From: Begonia masoniana
Lineage: Eukaryota > Streptophyta > Magnoliopsida > Cucurbitales > Begoniaceae
DNA: 64,000 nucleotides
Direction: 5' to 3'
Assembly: GCA_022432975.1 (NCBI GenBank)
Contig: CM039508.1
Location: 29,453,008 to 29,517,007, forward strand
The notes under the pieces are model-generated. The model was given only the letters and a program-made list of their open reading frames with translations. It did no database searches and was not told the DNA's origin. Positions within the stretch are counted from its first letter, which is position 1. Each line of letters begins with the position of its first letter. Of this stretch, positions 29,101 through 40,440 are shown piece after piece. Position numbers and translations under genes: made by a program.

Positions 29101-31196
29101 TGCTCGTATGGTCGCACCCAACAATCTTCGTCCGCCAATTCATGTTGTCCGATGCCCAGCGAGATCGCCTTCCACTCCGAATCGACCACGACACCCATGC
29201 AAAAGTGCCATTCTCGGGCCCCGAACGTCGCAATTCGCCCAAATTTTCAATAGTCAGCGCCGTTGGCCTGCCTCAGCTGTCCTGCGCCGATCTCGTCTCT
29301 CCTGATATGGAAAAAAGTACTCGGTCGAAAAAAGGGGTGCAACACGAGGACTTCCCAAGTGGTCACCCAACTTAGTACTACTCTCGCCGAAGCACTTTTA
29401 ACTTCGGAGTTCTGATGGGATCCGGTGCATTAGTGCTCGTATGGTCGCACCCAACAATCTTCGTCCGCCAATTCATTTTGTCCGATGCCAAGCGAGATCG
29501 CCTTCCACTCCGAATCGACAACGACACCCATGCAAAGTGCCATTCTCGGGCCCCGAACGTCGCAATTCGCCCAAATTTTCAATAGTCAGCGCCGTTGGCC
29601 TGCTCAGCTGTCCTGCGCCGATCTTCGTCTCTCCTGATATGGAAAAAGTACTCGGTCGAAAAAAGGGGTGCAACACGAGGACTTCCCAAGTGGTCACCCA
29701 ACTTAGTACTACTCTCGCCGAAGCACTTTTAACTTCGGAGTTTCTGACTGTGATCCGGTGCACTAGTGCTCGTATGGTCGCACCCACAATCTTCGTCCGC
29801 CAATTCTTTTGTCCGATGCCCAGCGAGATCGACTTCCACTCCGAATCGAACACGGACACATGCCAAAAGTGCAAGTCTCGGGCCACGAACGTCGCAATTG
29901 CCCAAATTTCAATATTCAGCGCGTTGGCCTGCTCAGCTGTCCTGCGGCCGATCTTCGTCTCTCCTATATGGCAAAAAGTACCAGCGTCGAAAAAAAGGGA
30001 GGCAACACGAGGAACTTCCCAAGTGGTCACCCAATTAGTAACTACTTCGACGAAGCATTTTAACTTCGGAGTTCTGATGGGATCCGGTGCATGAGGGCTG
30101 TAGGTCGTCACCCAACCATCTTCGTCGCCAATCATTTTTGTCCGATGCCCAGCGAGATCGCCTTCCAATCCGAATCGAAAAAGTACTCGGTCGAAAAAAG
30201 GGGTGCAACACGAGGACTTCCCAAGTGGTCACCCAACTTAGTATACTCTCGCCGAAGCACTTTTAACTTCGGAGTTCTGATGGGATCCGGTGCATTAGTG
30301 CTCGTATGGTCGCACCCAACAATCTTCGTCCGCCAATTCATTTTGTCCGATGCCCAGCGAGATCGCCTTCCACTCCGAATCGACCACGACACCATGCAAA
30401 AGTGCCATTCTCGGGCCCCGAACGTCGCAATTCGCCCAAATTTCAATAGTCAGCGCCGTTGGCCTGCCTCAGCTGTCCTGCGCCGATCTTCGTCTCTCCC
30501 TGATATGGAAAAAGTACTCGGTCGAAAAAAGGGGTGCAACACGAGGACTTCCCAAGTGGTCACCCAACTTAGTACTACTCTCGCCGAAGCACTTTTAACT
30601 TCGGAGTTCTGATGGGATCCGGTGCATTAGTGCTCGTATGGTCGCACCCAACAATCTTCGTCCGCCAATTCATTTGTCCGATGCCCAGCGAGATCGCCTT
30701 CCACTCCGAATCGACCACGACACCCATGCAAAAGTGCCATTCTCGGGCCCCGAACGTCGCAATTCGCCCAAATTTTCAATAGTCAGCGCCGTTGGCCTGC
30801 CTCAGCTGTCCTGCGCCGATCTTCGTCTCTCCTGATATGGAAAAAAGTACTCGGTCGAAAAAAGGGGTGCAACACGAGGACTTCCCAAGTGGTCACCCAA
30901 CTTAGTACTACTCTCGCCGAAGCACTTTTAACTTCGGAGTTCTGATGGGATCCGGTGCATTAGTGCTCGTATGGTCGCACCCAACAATCTTCGTCCGCCA
31001 ATTCATTTTGTCCGATGCCCAGCGAGATCGCCTTCCACTCCGAATCGACCACGACACCCATGCAAAAGTGCCATTCTCGGGCCCCGAACGTCGCAATTCG
31101 CCCAAATTTCAATAGTCAGCGCCGTTGGCCTGCCTCAGCTGTCCTGCGCCGATCTTCGTCTCTCCTGATATGGAAAAAAGTACTCGGTCGAAAAAA
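23181..31196 (-). rRNA. 5S genes, core-type sub-block with indel patches (25 copies)
   Basis: Gene left ends: 23181, 23512, 23844, 24177, 24510, 24843, 25174, 25508, 25842, 26006, 26336, 26669, 27005, 27336, 27669, 28001, 28334, 28668, 29001, 29334, 29665, 29997, 30200, 30531, 30864. Spacers are mainly CTCTCCTGATATGG type. The pair 25842/26006 is separated by only a 49-bp spacer. The copies at 29665 and 29997 are dense in small indels, and a different spacer deletion before 30200 joins CGAATCGA directly to AAAAGTACTCGG. Confidence 0.92.
25957..26005. repeat. Short 49-bp 5S spacer
   Basis: The spacer between the genes at 25842 and 26006 jumps from AATCTTCGTC straight to GCCCCTGATATGG, losing about 165 bp. 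The same breakpoints recur at 44352-44400, 44854-44902, 45689-45737, 46525-46573, 50367-50415, 56033-56081 and 57723-57771. Both ends of the lost segment carry ATCTTCGTC. In the shortened form CCATATCA falls about 19-26 bp before the RNA start, so a TATA-like element is still present. Confidence 0.9.
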
Positions 31197-32174
31197 GGGG
31201 TGCAACACGAGGACTTCCCAAGTGGTCACCCAACTTAGTACTACTCTCGCCGAAGCACTTTTAACTTCGGAGTTCTGATGGGATCCGGTGCATTAGTGCT
31301 CGTATGGTCGCACCCAACAATCTTCGTCCGCCAATTCATTTTGTCCGATGCCCAGCGAGATCCCTTTCCACTCCGAATCGACCACGACACCCATGCAAAA
31401 GTGCCATTCTCGGGCCCCGAACGTCGCAATTCGCCCAAATTTTCAATAGTCAGCGCCGTTGGCCTGCCTCAGCTGTCCTGCGCCGATCTTCGTCTCTCCT
31501 GATATGGAAAAAGTACTCGGTCGAAAAAAGGGGTGCAACACGAGGACTTCCCAAGTGGTCACCCAACTTAGTACTACTCTCGCCGAAGCACTTTTAACTT
31601 CGGAGTTCTGATGGGATCCGGTGCATTAGTGCTCGTATGGTCGCACCCAACAATCTTCGTCCGCCAATTCATTTTGTCCGATGCCCAGCGAGATCGCCTT
31701 CCACTCCGAATCGACCACGACACCCATGCAAAAGTGCCATTCTCGGGCCCCGAACGTCGCAATTCGCCCAAATTTTCAATAGTCAGCGCCGTTGGCCTGC
31801 CTCAGCTGTCCTGCGCCGATCTTCGTCTCTCCTGATATGGAAAAAAGTACTCGGTCGAAAAAAGGGGTGCAACACGAGGACTTCCCAAGTGGTCACCCAA
31901 CTTAGTACTACTCTCGCCGAAGCACTTTTAACTTCGGAGTTCTGATGGGATCCGGTGCATTAGTGCTCGTATGGTCGCACCCAACAATCTTCGTCCGCCA
32001 ATTCATTTTGTCCGATGCCCAGCGAGATCGCCTTCCACTCCGAATCGACCACGACACCCATGCAAAAGTGCCATTCTCGGGCCCCGAACGTCGCAATTCG
32101 CCCAAATTTTCAATAGTCAGCGCCGTTGGCCTGCCTCAGCTGTCCTGCGCCGATCTTCGTCTCTCCTGATATGG

Positions 32175-32197
32175 AAAAAAGTACTCGGTCGAAAAAA
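32175..32197 (-). terminator. Double T-run Pol III terminator of 5S
   Basis: Directly after the RNA end the minus strand has six T (32192-32197), then CGACCGAGTAC, then a second run of six T (32175-32180; five in some units). Runs of four or more T terminate Pol III. The pair is kept in nearly all units. Confidence 0.8.
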
Positions 32198-32316
32198 GGG
32201 GTGCAACACGAGGACTTCCCAAGTGGTCACCCAACTTAGTACTACTCTCGCCGAAGCACTTTTAACTTCGGAGTTCTGATGGGATCCGGTGCATTAGTGC
32301 TCGTATGGTCGCACCC
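32198..32316 (-). rRNA. 5S rRNA gene, representative consensus copy
   Basis: The 119-nt RNA starts GGGTGCGACCATACGAGC and ends GTCCTCGTGTTGCACCCC. It is the small RNA of the large ribosomal subunit, made by RNA polymerase III. Compared with the canonical angiosperm 5S as I remember it, it differs at positions 9, 15, 56, 57, 64, 81, 83, 93 and 95. Pairs 15:64, 81:95 and 83:93 are changed on both sides and still pair, and position 9 turns a U-G into a C-G pair. Positions 56-57 (GC to AA) lie in box A and appear unpaired. Intact ends, flanking elements and covariation argue for a functional gene. Confidence 0.95.
32220..32267 (-). promoter_or_regulatory. 5S internal control region (box A, IE, box C)
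   Basis: By gene position, box A (50-64) lies at 32253-32267, the intermediate element (67-72, GTAGTA) at 32245-32250 and box C (80-97) at 32220-32237. These bind TFIIIA/TFIIIC in plant 5S genes. Box A reads AAAAGTGCTTCGGCG here, against AAGCGTGCTTGGGCG in the usual plant gene, and box C carries the covariant changes. A co-adapted TFIIIA would be expected if the family is expressed. Confidence 0.75.
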
Positions 32317-32333
32317 AACAATCTTCGTCCGCC

Positions 32334-32344
32334 AATTCATTTTG
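32334..32344 (-). promoter_or_regulatory. AT-rich upstream element of 5S (-28 to -18)
   Basis: On the minus strand CAAAATGAATT sits 18-28 bp before the first G of the RNA, followed by GGCGG at about -17 to -13. In Arabidopsis 5S genes a TATA-like element near -28 and a GC near -12 set the start, so position and composition fit. The base at -1 is T, not the usual C. Confidence 0.55.
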
Positions 32345-35300
32345 TCCGATGCCCAGCGAGATCGCCTTCCACTCCGAATCGACCACGACACCCATGCAAA
32401 AGTGCCATTCTCGGGCCCCGAACGTCGCAATTCGCCCAAATTTTCAATAGTCAGCGCCGTTGGCCTGCCTCAGCTGTCCTGCGCCGATCTTCGTCTCTCC
32501 TGATATGGAAAAAGTACTCGGTCGAAAAAAGGGGTGCAACACGAGGACTTCCCAAGTGGTCACCCAACTTAGTACTACTCTCGCCGAAGCACTTTTAACT
32601 TCGGAGTTCTGATGGGATCCGGTGCATTAGTGCTCGTATGGTCGCACCCAACAATCTTCGTCCGCCAATTCATTTTGTCCGATGCCCAGCGAGATCGCCT
32701 TCCACTCCGAATCGACCACGACACCCATGCAAAAGTGCCATTCTCGGGCCCCGAACGTCGCAATTCGCCCAAATTTTCAATAGTCAGCGCCGTTGGCCTG
32801 CCTCAGCTGTCCTGCGCCGATCTTCGTCTCTCCTGATATGGAAAAAAGTACTCGGTCGAAAAAAGGGGTGCAACACGAGGACTTCCCAAGTGGTCACCCA
32901 ACTTAGTACTACTCTCGCCGAAGCACTTTTAACTTCGGAGTTCTGATGGGATCCGGTGCATTAGTGCTCGTATGGTCGCACCCAACAATCTTCGTCCGCC
33001 AATTCATTTTGTCCGATGCCCAGCGAGATCGCCTTCCACTCCGAATCGACCACGACACCCATGCAAAAGTGCCATTCTCGGGCCCCGAACGTCGCAATTC
33101 GCCCAAATTTTCAATAGTCAGCGCCGTTGGCCTGCCTCAGCTGTCCTGCGCCGATCTTCGTCTCTCCTGATATGGAAAAAAGTACTCGGTCGAAAAAAGG
33201 GGTGCAACACGAGGACTTCCCAAGTGGTCACCCAACTTAGTACTACTCTCGCCGAAGCACTTTTAACTTCGGAGTTCTGATGGGATCCGGTGCATTAGTG
33301 CTCGTATGGTCGCACCCAACAATCTTCGTCCGCCAATTCATTTTGTCCGATGCCCAGCGAGATCGCCTTCCACTCCGAATCGACCACGACACCCATGCAA
33401 AAGTGCCATTCTCGGGCCCCGAACGTCGCAATTCGCCCAAATTTTCAATAGTCAGCGCCGTTGGCCTGCCTCAGCTGTCCTGCGCCGATCTTCGTCTCTC
33501 CTGATATGGAAAAAAGTACTCGGTCGAAAAAAGGGGTGCAACACGAGGACTTCCCAAGTGGTCACCCAACTTAGTACTACTCTCGCCGAAGCACTTTTAA
33601 CTTCGGAGTTCTGATGGGATCCGGTGCATTAGTGCTCGTATGGTCGCACCCAACAATCTTCGTCCGCCAATTCATTTTGTCCGATGCCCAGCGAGATCGC
33701 CTTCCACTCCGAATCGACCACGACACCCATGCAAAAGTGCCATTCTCGGGCCCCGAACGTCGCAATTCGCCCAAATTTTCAATAGTCAGCGCCGTTGGCC
33801 TGCCTCAGCTGTCCTGCGCCGATCTTCGTCTCTCCTGATATGGAAAAAAGTACTCGGTCGAAAAAAGGGGTGCAACACGAGGACTTCCCAAGTGGTCACC
33901 CAACTTAGTACTACTCTCGCCGAAGCACTTTTAACTTCGGAGTTCTGATGGGATCCGGTGCATTAGTGCTCGTATGGTCGCACCCAACAATCTTCGTCCG
34001 CCAATTCATTTTGTCCGATGCCCAGCGAGATCGCCTTCCACTCCGAATCGACCACGACACCCATGCAAAAGTGCCATTCTCGGGCCCCGAACGTCGCAAT
34101 TCGCCCAAATTTTCAATAGTCAGCGCCGTTGGCCTGCCTCAGCTGTCCTGCGCCGATCTTCGTCTCTCCTGATATGGAAAAAGTACTCGGTCGAAAAAAG
34201 GGGTGCAACACGAGGACTTCCCAAGTGGTCACCCAACTTAGTACTACTCTCGCCGAAGCACTTTTAACTTCGGAGTTCTGATGGGATCCGGTGCATTAGT
34301 GCTCGTATGGTCGCACCCAACAATCTTCGTCCGCCAATTCATTTTGTCCGATGCCCAGCGAGATCGCCTTCCACTCCGAATCGACCACGACACCCATGCA
34401 AAAGTGCCATTCTCGGGCCCCGAACGTCGCAATTCGCCCAAATTTTCAATAGTCAGCGCCGTTGGCCTGCCTCAGCTGTCCTGCGCCGATCTTCGTCTCT
34501 CCTGATATGGAAAAAAGTACTCGGTCGAAAAAAGGGGTGCAACACGAGGACTTCCCAAGTGGTCACCCAACTTAGTACTACTCTCGCCGAAGCACTTTTA
34601 ACTTCGGAGTTCTGATGGGATCCGGTGCATTAGTGCTCGTATGGTCGCACCCAACAATCTTCGTCCGCCAATTCATTTTGTCCGATGCCCAGCGAGATCG
34701 CCTTCCACTCCGAATCGACCACGACACCCATGCAAAAGTGCCATTCTCGGGCCCCGAACGTCGCAATTCGCCCAAATTTTCAATAGTCAGCGCCGTTGGC
34801 CTGCCTCAGCTGTCCTGCGCCGATCTTCGTCTCTCCTGATATGGAAAAAGTACTCGGTCGAAAAAAGGGTGCAACACGAGGACTTCCCAAGTGGTCACCC
34901 AACTTAGTACTACTCTCGCCGAAGCACTTTTAACTTCGGAGTTCTGATGGGATCCGGTGCATTAGTGCTCGTATGGTCGCACCCAACAATCTTCGTCCGC
35001 CAATTCATTTTGTCCGATGCCCAGCGAGATCGCCTTCCACTCCGAATCGACCACGACACCCATGCAAAAGTGCCATTCTCGGGCCCCGAACGTCGCAATT
35101 CGCCCAAATTTTCAATAGTCAGCGCCGTTGGCCTGCCTCAGCTGTCCTGCGCCGATCTTCGTCTCTCCTGATATGGAAAAAAGTACTCGGTCGAAAAAAG
35201 GGGTGCAACACGAGGACTTCCCAAGTGGTCACCCAACTTAGTACTACTCTCGCCGAAGCACTTTTAACTTCGGAGTTCTGATGGGATCCGGTGCATTAGT

Positions 35301-38300
35301 GCTCGTATGGTCGCACCCAACAATCTTCGTCCGCCAATTCATTTTGTCCGATGCCCAGCGAGATCGCCTTCCACTCCGAATCGACCACGACACCCATGCA
35401 AAAGTGCCATTCTCGGGCCCCGAACGTCGCAATTCGCCCAAATTTTCAATAGTCAGCGCCGTTGGCCTGCCTCAGCTGTCCTGCGCCGATCTTCGTCTCT
35501 CCTGATATGGAAAAAAGTACTCGGTCGAAAAAAGGGGTGCAACACGAGGACTTCCCAAGTGGTCACCCAACTTAGTACTACTCTCGCCGAAGCACTTTTA
35601 ACTTCGGAGTTCTGATGGGATCCGGTGCATTAGTGCTCGTATGGTCGCACCCAACAATCTTCGTCCGCCAATTCATTTTGTCCGATGCCCAGCGAGATCG
35701 CCTTCCACTCCGAATCGACCACGACACCCATGCAAAAGTGCCATTCTCGGGCCCCGAACGTCGCAATTCGCCCAAATTTTCAATAGTCAGCGCCGTTGGC
35801 CTGCCTCAGCTGTCCTGCGCCGATCTTCGTCTCTCCTGATATGGAAAAAAGTACTCGGTCGAAAAAGGGGTGCAACACGAGGACTTCCCAAGTGGTCACC
35901 CAACTTAGTACTACTCTCGCCGAAGCACTTTTAACTTCGGAGTTCTGATGGGATCCGGTGCATTAGTGCTCGTATGGTCGCACCCAACAATCTTCGTCCG
36001 CCAATTCATTTTGTCCGATGCCCAGCGAGATCGCCTTCCACTCCGAATCGACCACGACACCCATGCAAAAGTGCCATTCTCGGGCCCCGAACGTCGCAAT
36101 TCGCCCAAATTTTCAATAGTCAGCGCCGTTGGCCTGCCTCAGCTGTCCTGCGCCGATCTTCGTCTCTCCTGATATGGAAAAAAGTACTCGGTCGAAAAAA
36201 GGGGTGCAACACGAGGACTTCCCAAGTGGTCACCCAACTTAGTACTACTCTCGCCGAAGCACTTTTAACTTCGGAGTTCTGATGGGATCCGGTGCATTAG
36301 TGCTCGTATGGTCGCACCCAACAATCTTCGTCCGCCAATTCATTTTGTCCGATGCCCAGCGAGATCGCCTTCCACTCCGAATCGACCACGACACCCATGC
36401 AAAAGTGCCATTCTCGGGCCCCGAACGTCGCAATTCGCCCAAATTTTCAATAGTCAGCGCCGTTGGCCTGCCTCAGCTGTCCTGCGCCGATCTTCGTCTC
36501 TCCTGATATGGAAAAAAGTACTCGGTCGAAAAAAGGGGTGCAACACGAGGACTTCCCAAGTGGTCACCCAACTTAGTACTACTCTCGCCGAAGCACTTTT
36601 AACTTCGGAGTTCTGATGGGATCCGGTGCATTAGTGCTCGTATGGTCGCACCCAACAATCTTCGTCCGCCAATTCATTTTGTCCGATGCCCAGCGAGATC
36701 GCCTTTCCACTCCGAATCGACCACGACACCCATGCAAAAGTGCCATTCTCGGGCCCCGAACGTCGCAATTCGCCCAAATTTTCAATAGTCAGCGCCGTTG
36801 GCCTGCCTCAGCTGTCCTGCGCCGATCTTCGTCTCTCTGATATGGAAAAAAGTACTCGGTCGAAAAAAGGGGTGCAACACGAGGACTTCCCAAGTGGTCA
36901 CCCAACTTAGTACTACTCTCGCCGAAGCACTTTTAACTTCGGAGTTCTGATGGGATCCGGTGCATTAGTGCTCGTATGGTCGCACCCAACAATCTTCGTC
37001 CGCCAATTCATTTTGTCCGATGCCCAGCGAGATCGCTTTCCACTCCGAATCGACCACGACACCCATGCAAAAGTGCCATTCTCGGGCCCGAACGTCGCAA
37101 TTCGCCCAAATTTTCAATAGTCAGCGCCGTTGGCCTGCCTCAGCTGTCCTGCGCCGATCTTCGTCTCTCCTGATATGGAAAAAAGTACTCGGTCGAAAAA
37201 AGGGGTGCAACACGAGGACTTCCCAAGTGGTCACCCAACTTAGTACTACTCTCGCCGAAGCACTTTTAACTTCGGAGTTCTGATGGGATCCGGTGCATTA
37301 GTGCTCGTATGGTCGCACCCAACAATCTTCGTCCGCCAATTCATTTTGTCGATGCCCAGCGAGATCGCCTTCCACTCCGAATCGACCACGACACCCATGC
37401 AAAAGTGCCATTCTCGGGCCCCGAACGTCGCAATTCGCCCAAATTTTCAATAGTCAGCGCGTTGGCCTGCCTCAGCTGTCCTGCGCCGATCTTCGTCTCT
37501 CCTGATATGGAAAAAAGTACTCGGTCGAAAAAAGGGGTGCAACACGAGGACTTCCCAAGTGGTCACCCAACTTAGTACTACTCTCGCCGAAGCACTTTTA
37601 ACTTCGGAGTTCTGATGGGATCCGGTGCATTAGTGCTCGTATGGTCGCACCCAACAATCTTCGTCCGCCAATTCATTTTGTCCGATGCCCAGCGAGATCG
37701 CCTTCCACTCCGAATCGACAACGACACAATGCAAAAGTGCCTTTCTCGGGCCCCGAACGTCGCAATTCGCCCAAATTTTCAATAGTCAGCGCCGTTGGCC
37801 TGCCTCAGCTGTCCTGCGCCGATCTTCGTCTCTCCTGATATGGAAAAAGTACTCGGTCGAAAAAAGGGGTGCAACACGAGGACTTCCCAAGTGGTCACCC
37901 AACTTAGTACTACTCTCGCCGAAGCACTTTTAACTTCGGAGTTCTGATGGGATCCGGTGCATTAGTGCTCGTATGGTCGCACCCAACAATCTTCGTCCGC
38001 CAATTCATTTTGTCCGATGCCCAGCGAGATCGCCTTCCACTCCGAATCGACCACGACACCCATGCAAAAGTGCCATTCTCGGGCCCCGAACGTCGCAATT
38101 CGCCCAAATTTTCAATAGTCAGCGCCGTTGGCCTGCCTCAGCTGTCCTGCGCCGATCTTCGTCTCTCCTGATATGGAAAAAAGTACTCGGTCGAAAAAAG
38201 GGGTGCAACACGAGGACTTCCCAAGTGGTCACCCAACTTAGTACTACTCTCGCCGAAGCACTTTTAACTTCGGAGTTCTGATGGGATCCGGTGCATTAGT

Positions 38301-39527
38301 GCTCGTATGGTCGCACCCAACAATCTTCGTCCGCCAATTCATTTTGTCCGATGCCCAGCGAGATCGCCTTCCACTCCGAATCGACCACGACACCATGCAA
38401 AAGTGCCATTCTCGGGCCCCGAACGTCGCAATTCGCCCAAATTTTCAATAGTCAGCGCCGTTGGCCTGCCTCAGCTGTCCTGCGCGATCTTCGTCTCTCC
38501 TGATATGGAAAAAAGTACTCGGTCGAAAAAAGGGGTGCAACACGAGGACTTCCCAAGTGGTCACCCAACTTAGTACTACTCTCGCCGAAGCACTTTTAAC
38601 TTCGGAGTTCTGATGGGATCCGGTGCATTAGTGCTCGTATGGTCGCACCCAACAATCTTCGTCCGCCAATTCATTTTGTCCGATGCCCAGCGAGATCGCC
38701 TTCCACTCCGAATCGACACGACACCCATGCAAAAGTGCCATTCTCGGGCCCCGAACGTCGCAATTCGCCCAAATTTTCAATAGTCAGCGCCGTTGGCCTG
38801 CCTCAGCTGTCCTGCGCCGATCTTCGTCTCTCCTGATATGGAAAAAAGTACTCGGTCGAAAAAGGGGTGCAACACGAGGACTTCCCAAGTGGTCACCCAA
38901 CTTAGTACTACTCTCGCCGAAGCACTTTTAACTTCGGAGTTCTGATGGGATCCGGTGCATTAGTGCTCGTATGGTCGCACCCAACAATCTTCGTCCGCCA
39001 ATTCATTTTGTCCGATGCCCAGCGAGATCGCCTTCCACTCCGAATCGACCACGACACCCATGCAAAAGTGCCATTCTCGGGCCCCGAACGTCGCAATTTG
39101 CCCAAATTTTCAATAGTCAGCGCCGTTGGCCTGCCTCAGCTGTCCTGCGCCGATCTTCGTCTCTCCTGATATGGAAAAAGTACTCGGTCGAAAAAAGGGG
39201 TGCAACACGAGGACTTCCCAAGTGGTCACCCAACTTAGTACTACTCTCGCCGAAGCACTTTTAACTTCGGAGTTCTGATGGGATCCGGTGCATTAGTGCT
39301 CGTATGGTCGCACCCAACAATCTTCGTCCGCCAATCATTTTGTCCGATGCCCAGCGAGATCGCCTTCCACTCCGAATCGACCACGACACGCATGCAAAGT
39401 GCCATTCTCGGGCCCCGAACGTCGCAATTCGCCCAAATTTTCAATAGTCAGCGCCGTTGGCCTGCCTCAGCTGTCCTGCGCCGATCTTCGTCTCCCCTGA
39501 TATGGAAAAAGTACTCGGTCGAAAAAA

Positions 39528-40440
39528 GGGGTGCAACACGAGGACTTCCCAAGTGGTCACCCAACTTAGTACTACTCTCGCCGAAGCACTTTTAACTTCG
39601 GAGTTCTGATGGGATCCGGTGCATTAGTGCTCGTATGGTCGCACCCAACAATCTTCGTCCGCCAATTCACCTTGTCCGATGCCCAGCGAGATCGCCCTTC
39701 CACTCCGAATCGACCACGACACCCATGCAAAAGTGCCATTCTCGGGCCCCTAACGTCGCAATTTGCCCAAATTTTCAATAGTCGGCGCCGTTGGCCTTCC
39801 TCAGCTGTCCTGCGCCGATCTTCGTCGCCCCTGATTTGGAAAAAAGTACTCGTTCGAAAAAAGGGGTGCAACAAGAGGACTTCCCAAGTGGTCACCCAAC
39901 TTAGTACTACTCTCGCCGAAGCACTTTTAACTTCGAGTTCTGATGGGATCCGGTGCATTAGTGCTCGTATGGTCGCACCAACAATCTTCGTCCGCCAATT
40001 CATTTTGTCCGATGCCAGCGAGATCGCCTTCCACTCCGAATCGACCGCGACACGCATGCAAAAGTGCCATTCTCGGGCCCCGAACGTCGCAATTTGCCCA
40101 AATTTTCAATAGTCAGCGCCGTTGGCCTTCCTCAGCTGTCCTGCGTCGATCTTCGTCGCCCCTGATATGGAAAAAAGTACTCGGTCGAAAAAAGGGGTGC
40201 AACACGAGGACTTCCAAGTGGTCACCCAACTTAGTACTACTCTCGCCGAAGCACTTTTAACTTCGAGTTCTGATGGGATCCGGTGCATTAGTGCTCGTAT
40301 GGTCGCACCAACAATCTTCGTCCGCCAATTCACTTTGTCCGATGCCCAGCGAGATCGCCTTCCACTCCGAATCGACCACGACACCCATGCAAAAGTGCCA
40401 TTCTCGGGCCCCGAACGTCGCAATTTGCCCAAATTTTCCA
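39528..40440 (-). rRNA. 5S genes at right edge of array B (3 copies)
   Basis: Gene left ends: 39528, 39863, 40194. Spacers shift here to the GCCCCTGATATGG / CGCATGC / TTTGCCC type that dominates array C. The copies at 39863 and 40194 lack one C at the start of the RNA (CACCAACAATC on the plus strand). The last spacer stops at AAATTTTCCA, where the foreign segment begins. Confidence 0.92.

Larger units (their letters stand above)
31197..39527 (-). rRNA. 5S genes, homogeneous core (25 copies)
   Basis: Gene left ends: 31197, 31530, 31864, 32198, 32531, 32865, 33199, 33533, 33867, 34200, 34534, 34867, 35200, 35534, 35867, 36201, 36535, 36869, 37202, 37534, 37866, 38200, 38532, 38864, 39197. Most genes are identical to one another. 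Unit lengths alternate between 333 and 334 because the spacer T-run (A-run on the plus strand) has five or six bases. Those at 34867 and 35867 also differ in the A/G run at the gene end. This is the best source for the family consensus. Confidence 0.95.
18864..40440 (-). repeat. Main 5S rDNA tandem array B, 66 copies
   Basis: Head-to-tail units of about 333 bp have every 5S gene on the minus strand. Each unit is a 119-bp gene and a spacer of about 214 bp. The left edge cuts a gene (18864-18966) and the right edge lies in a spacer where foreign sequence begins. Identity is highest between about 31.2 and 36.5 kb, where neighbouring units differ mainly by one A in homopolymers, and falls toward both edges. 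That gradient is expected when homogenisation is strongest in the array interior. Confidence 0.95.
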
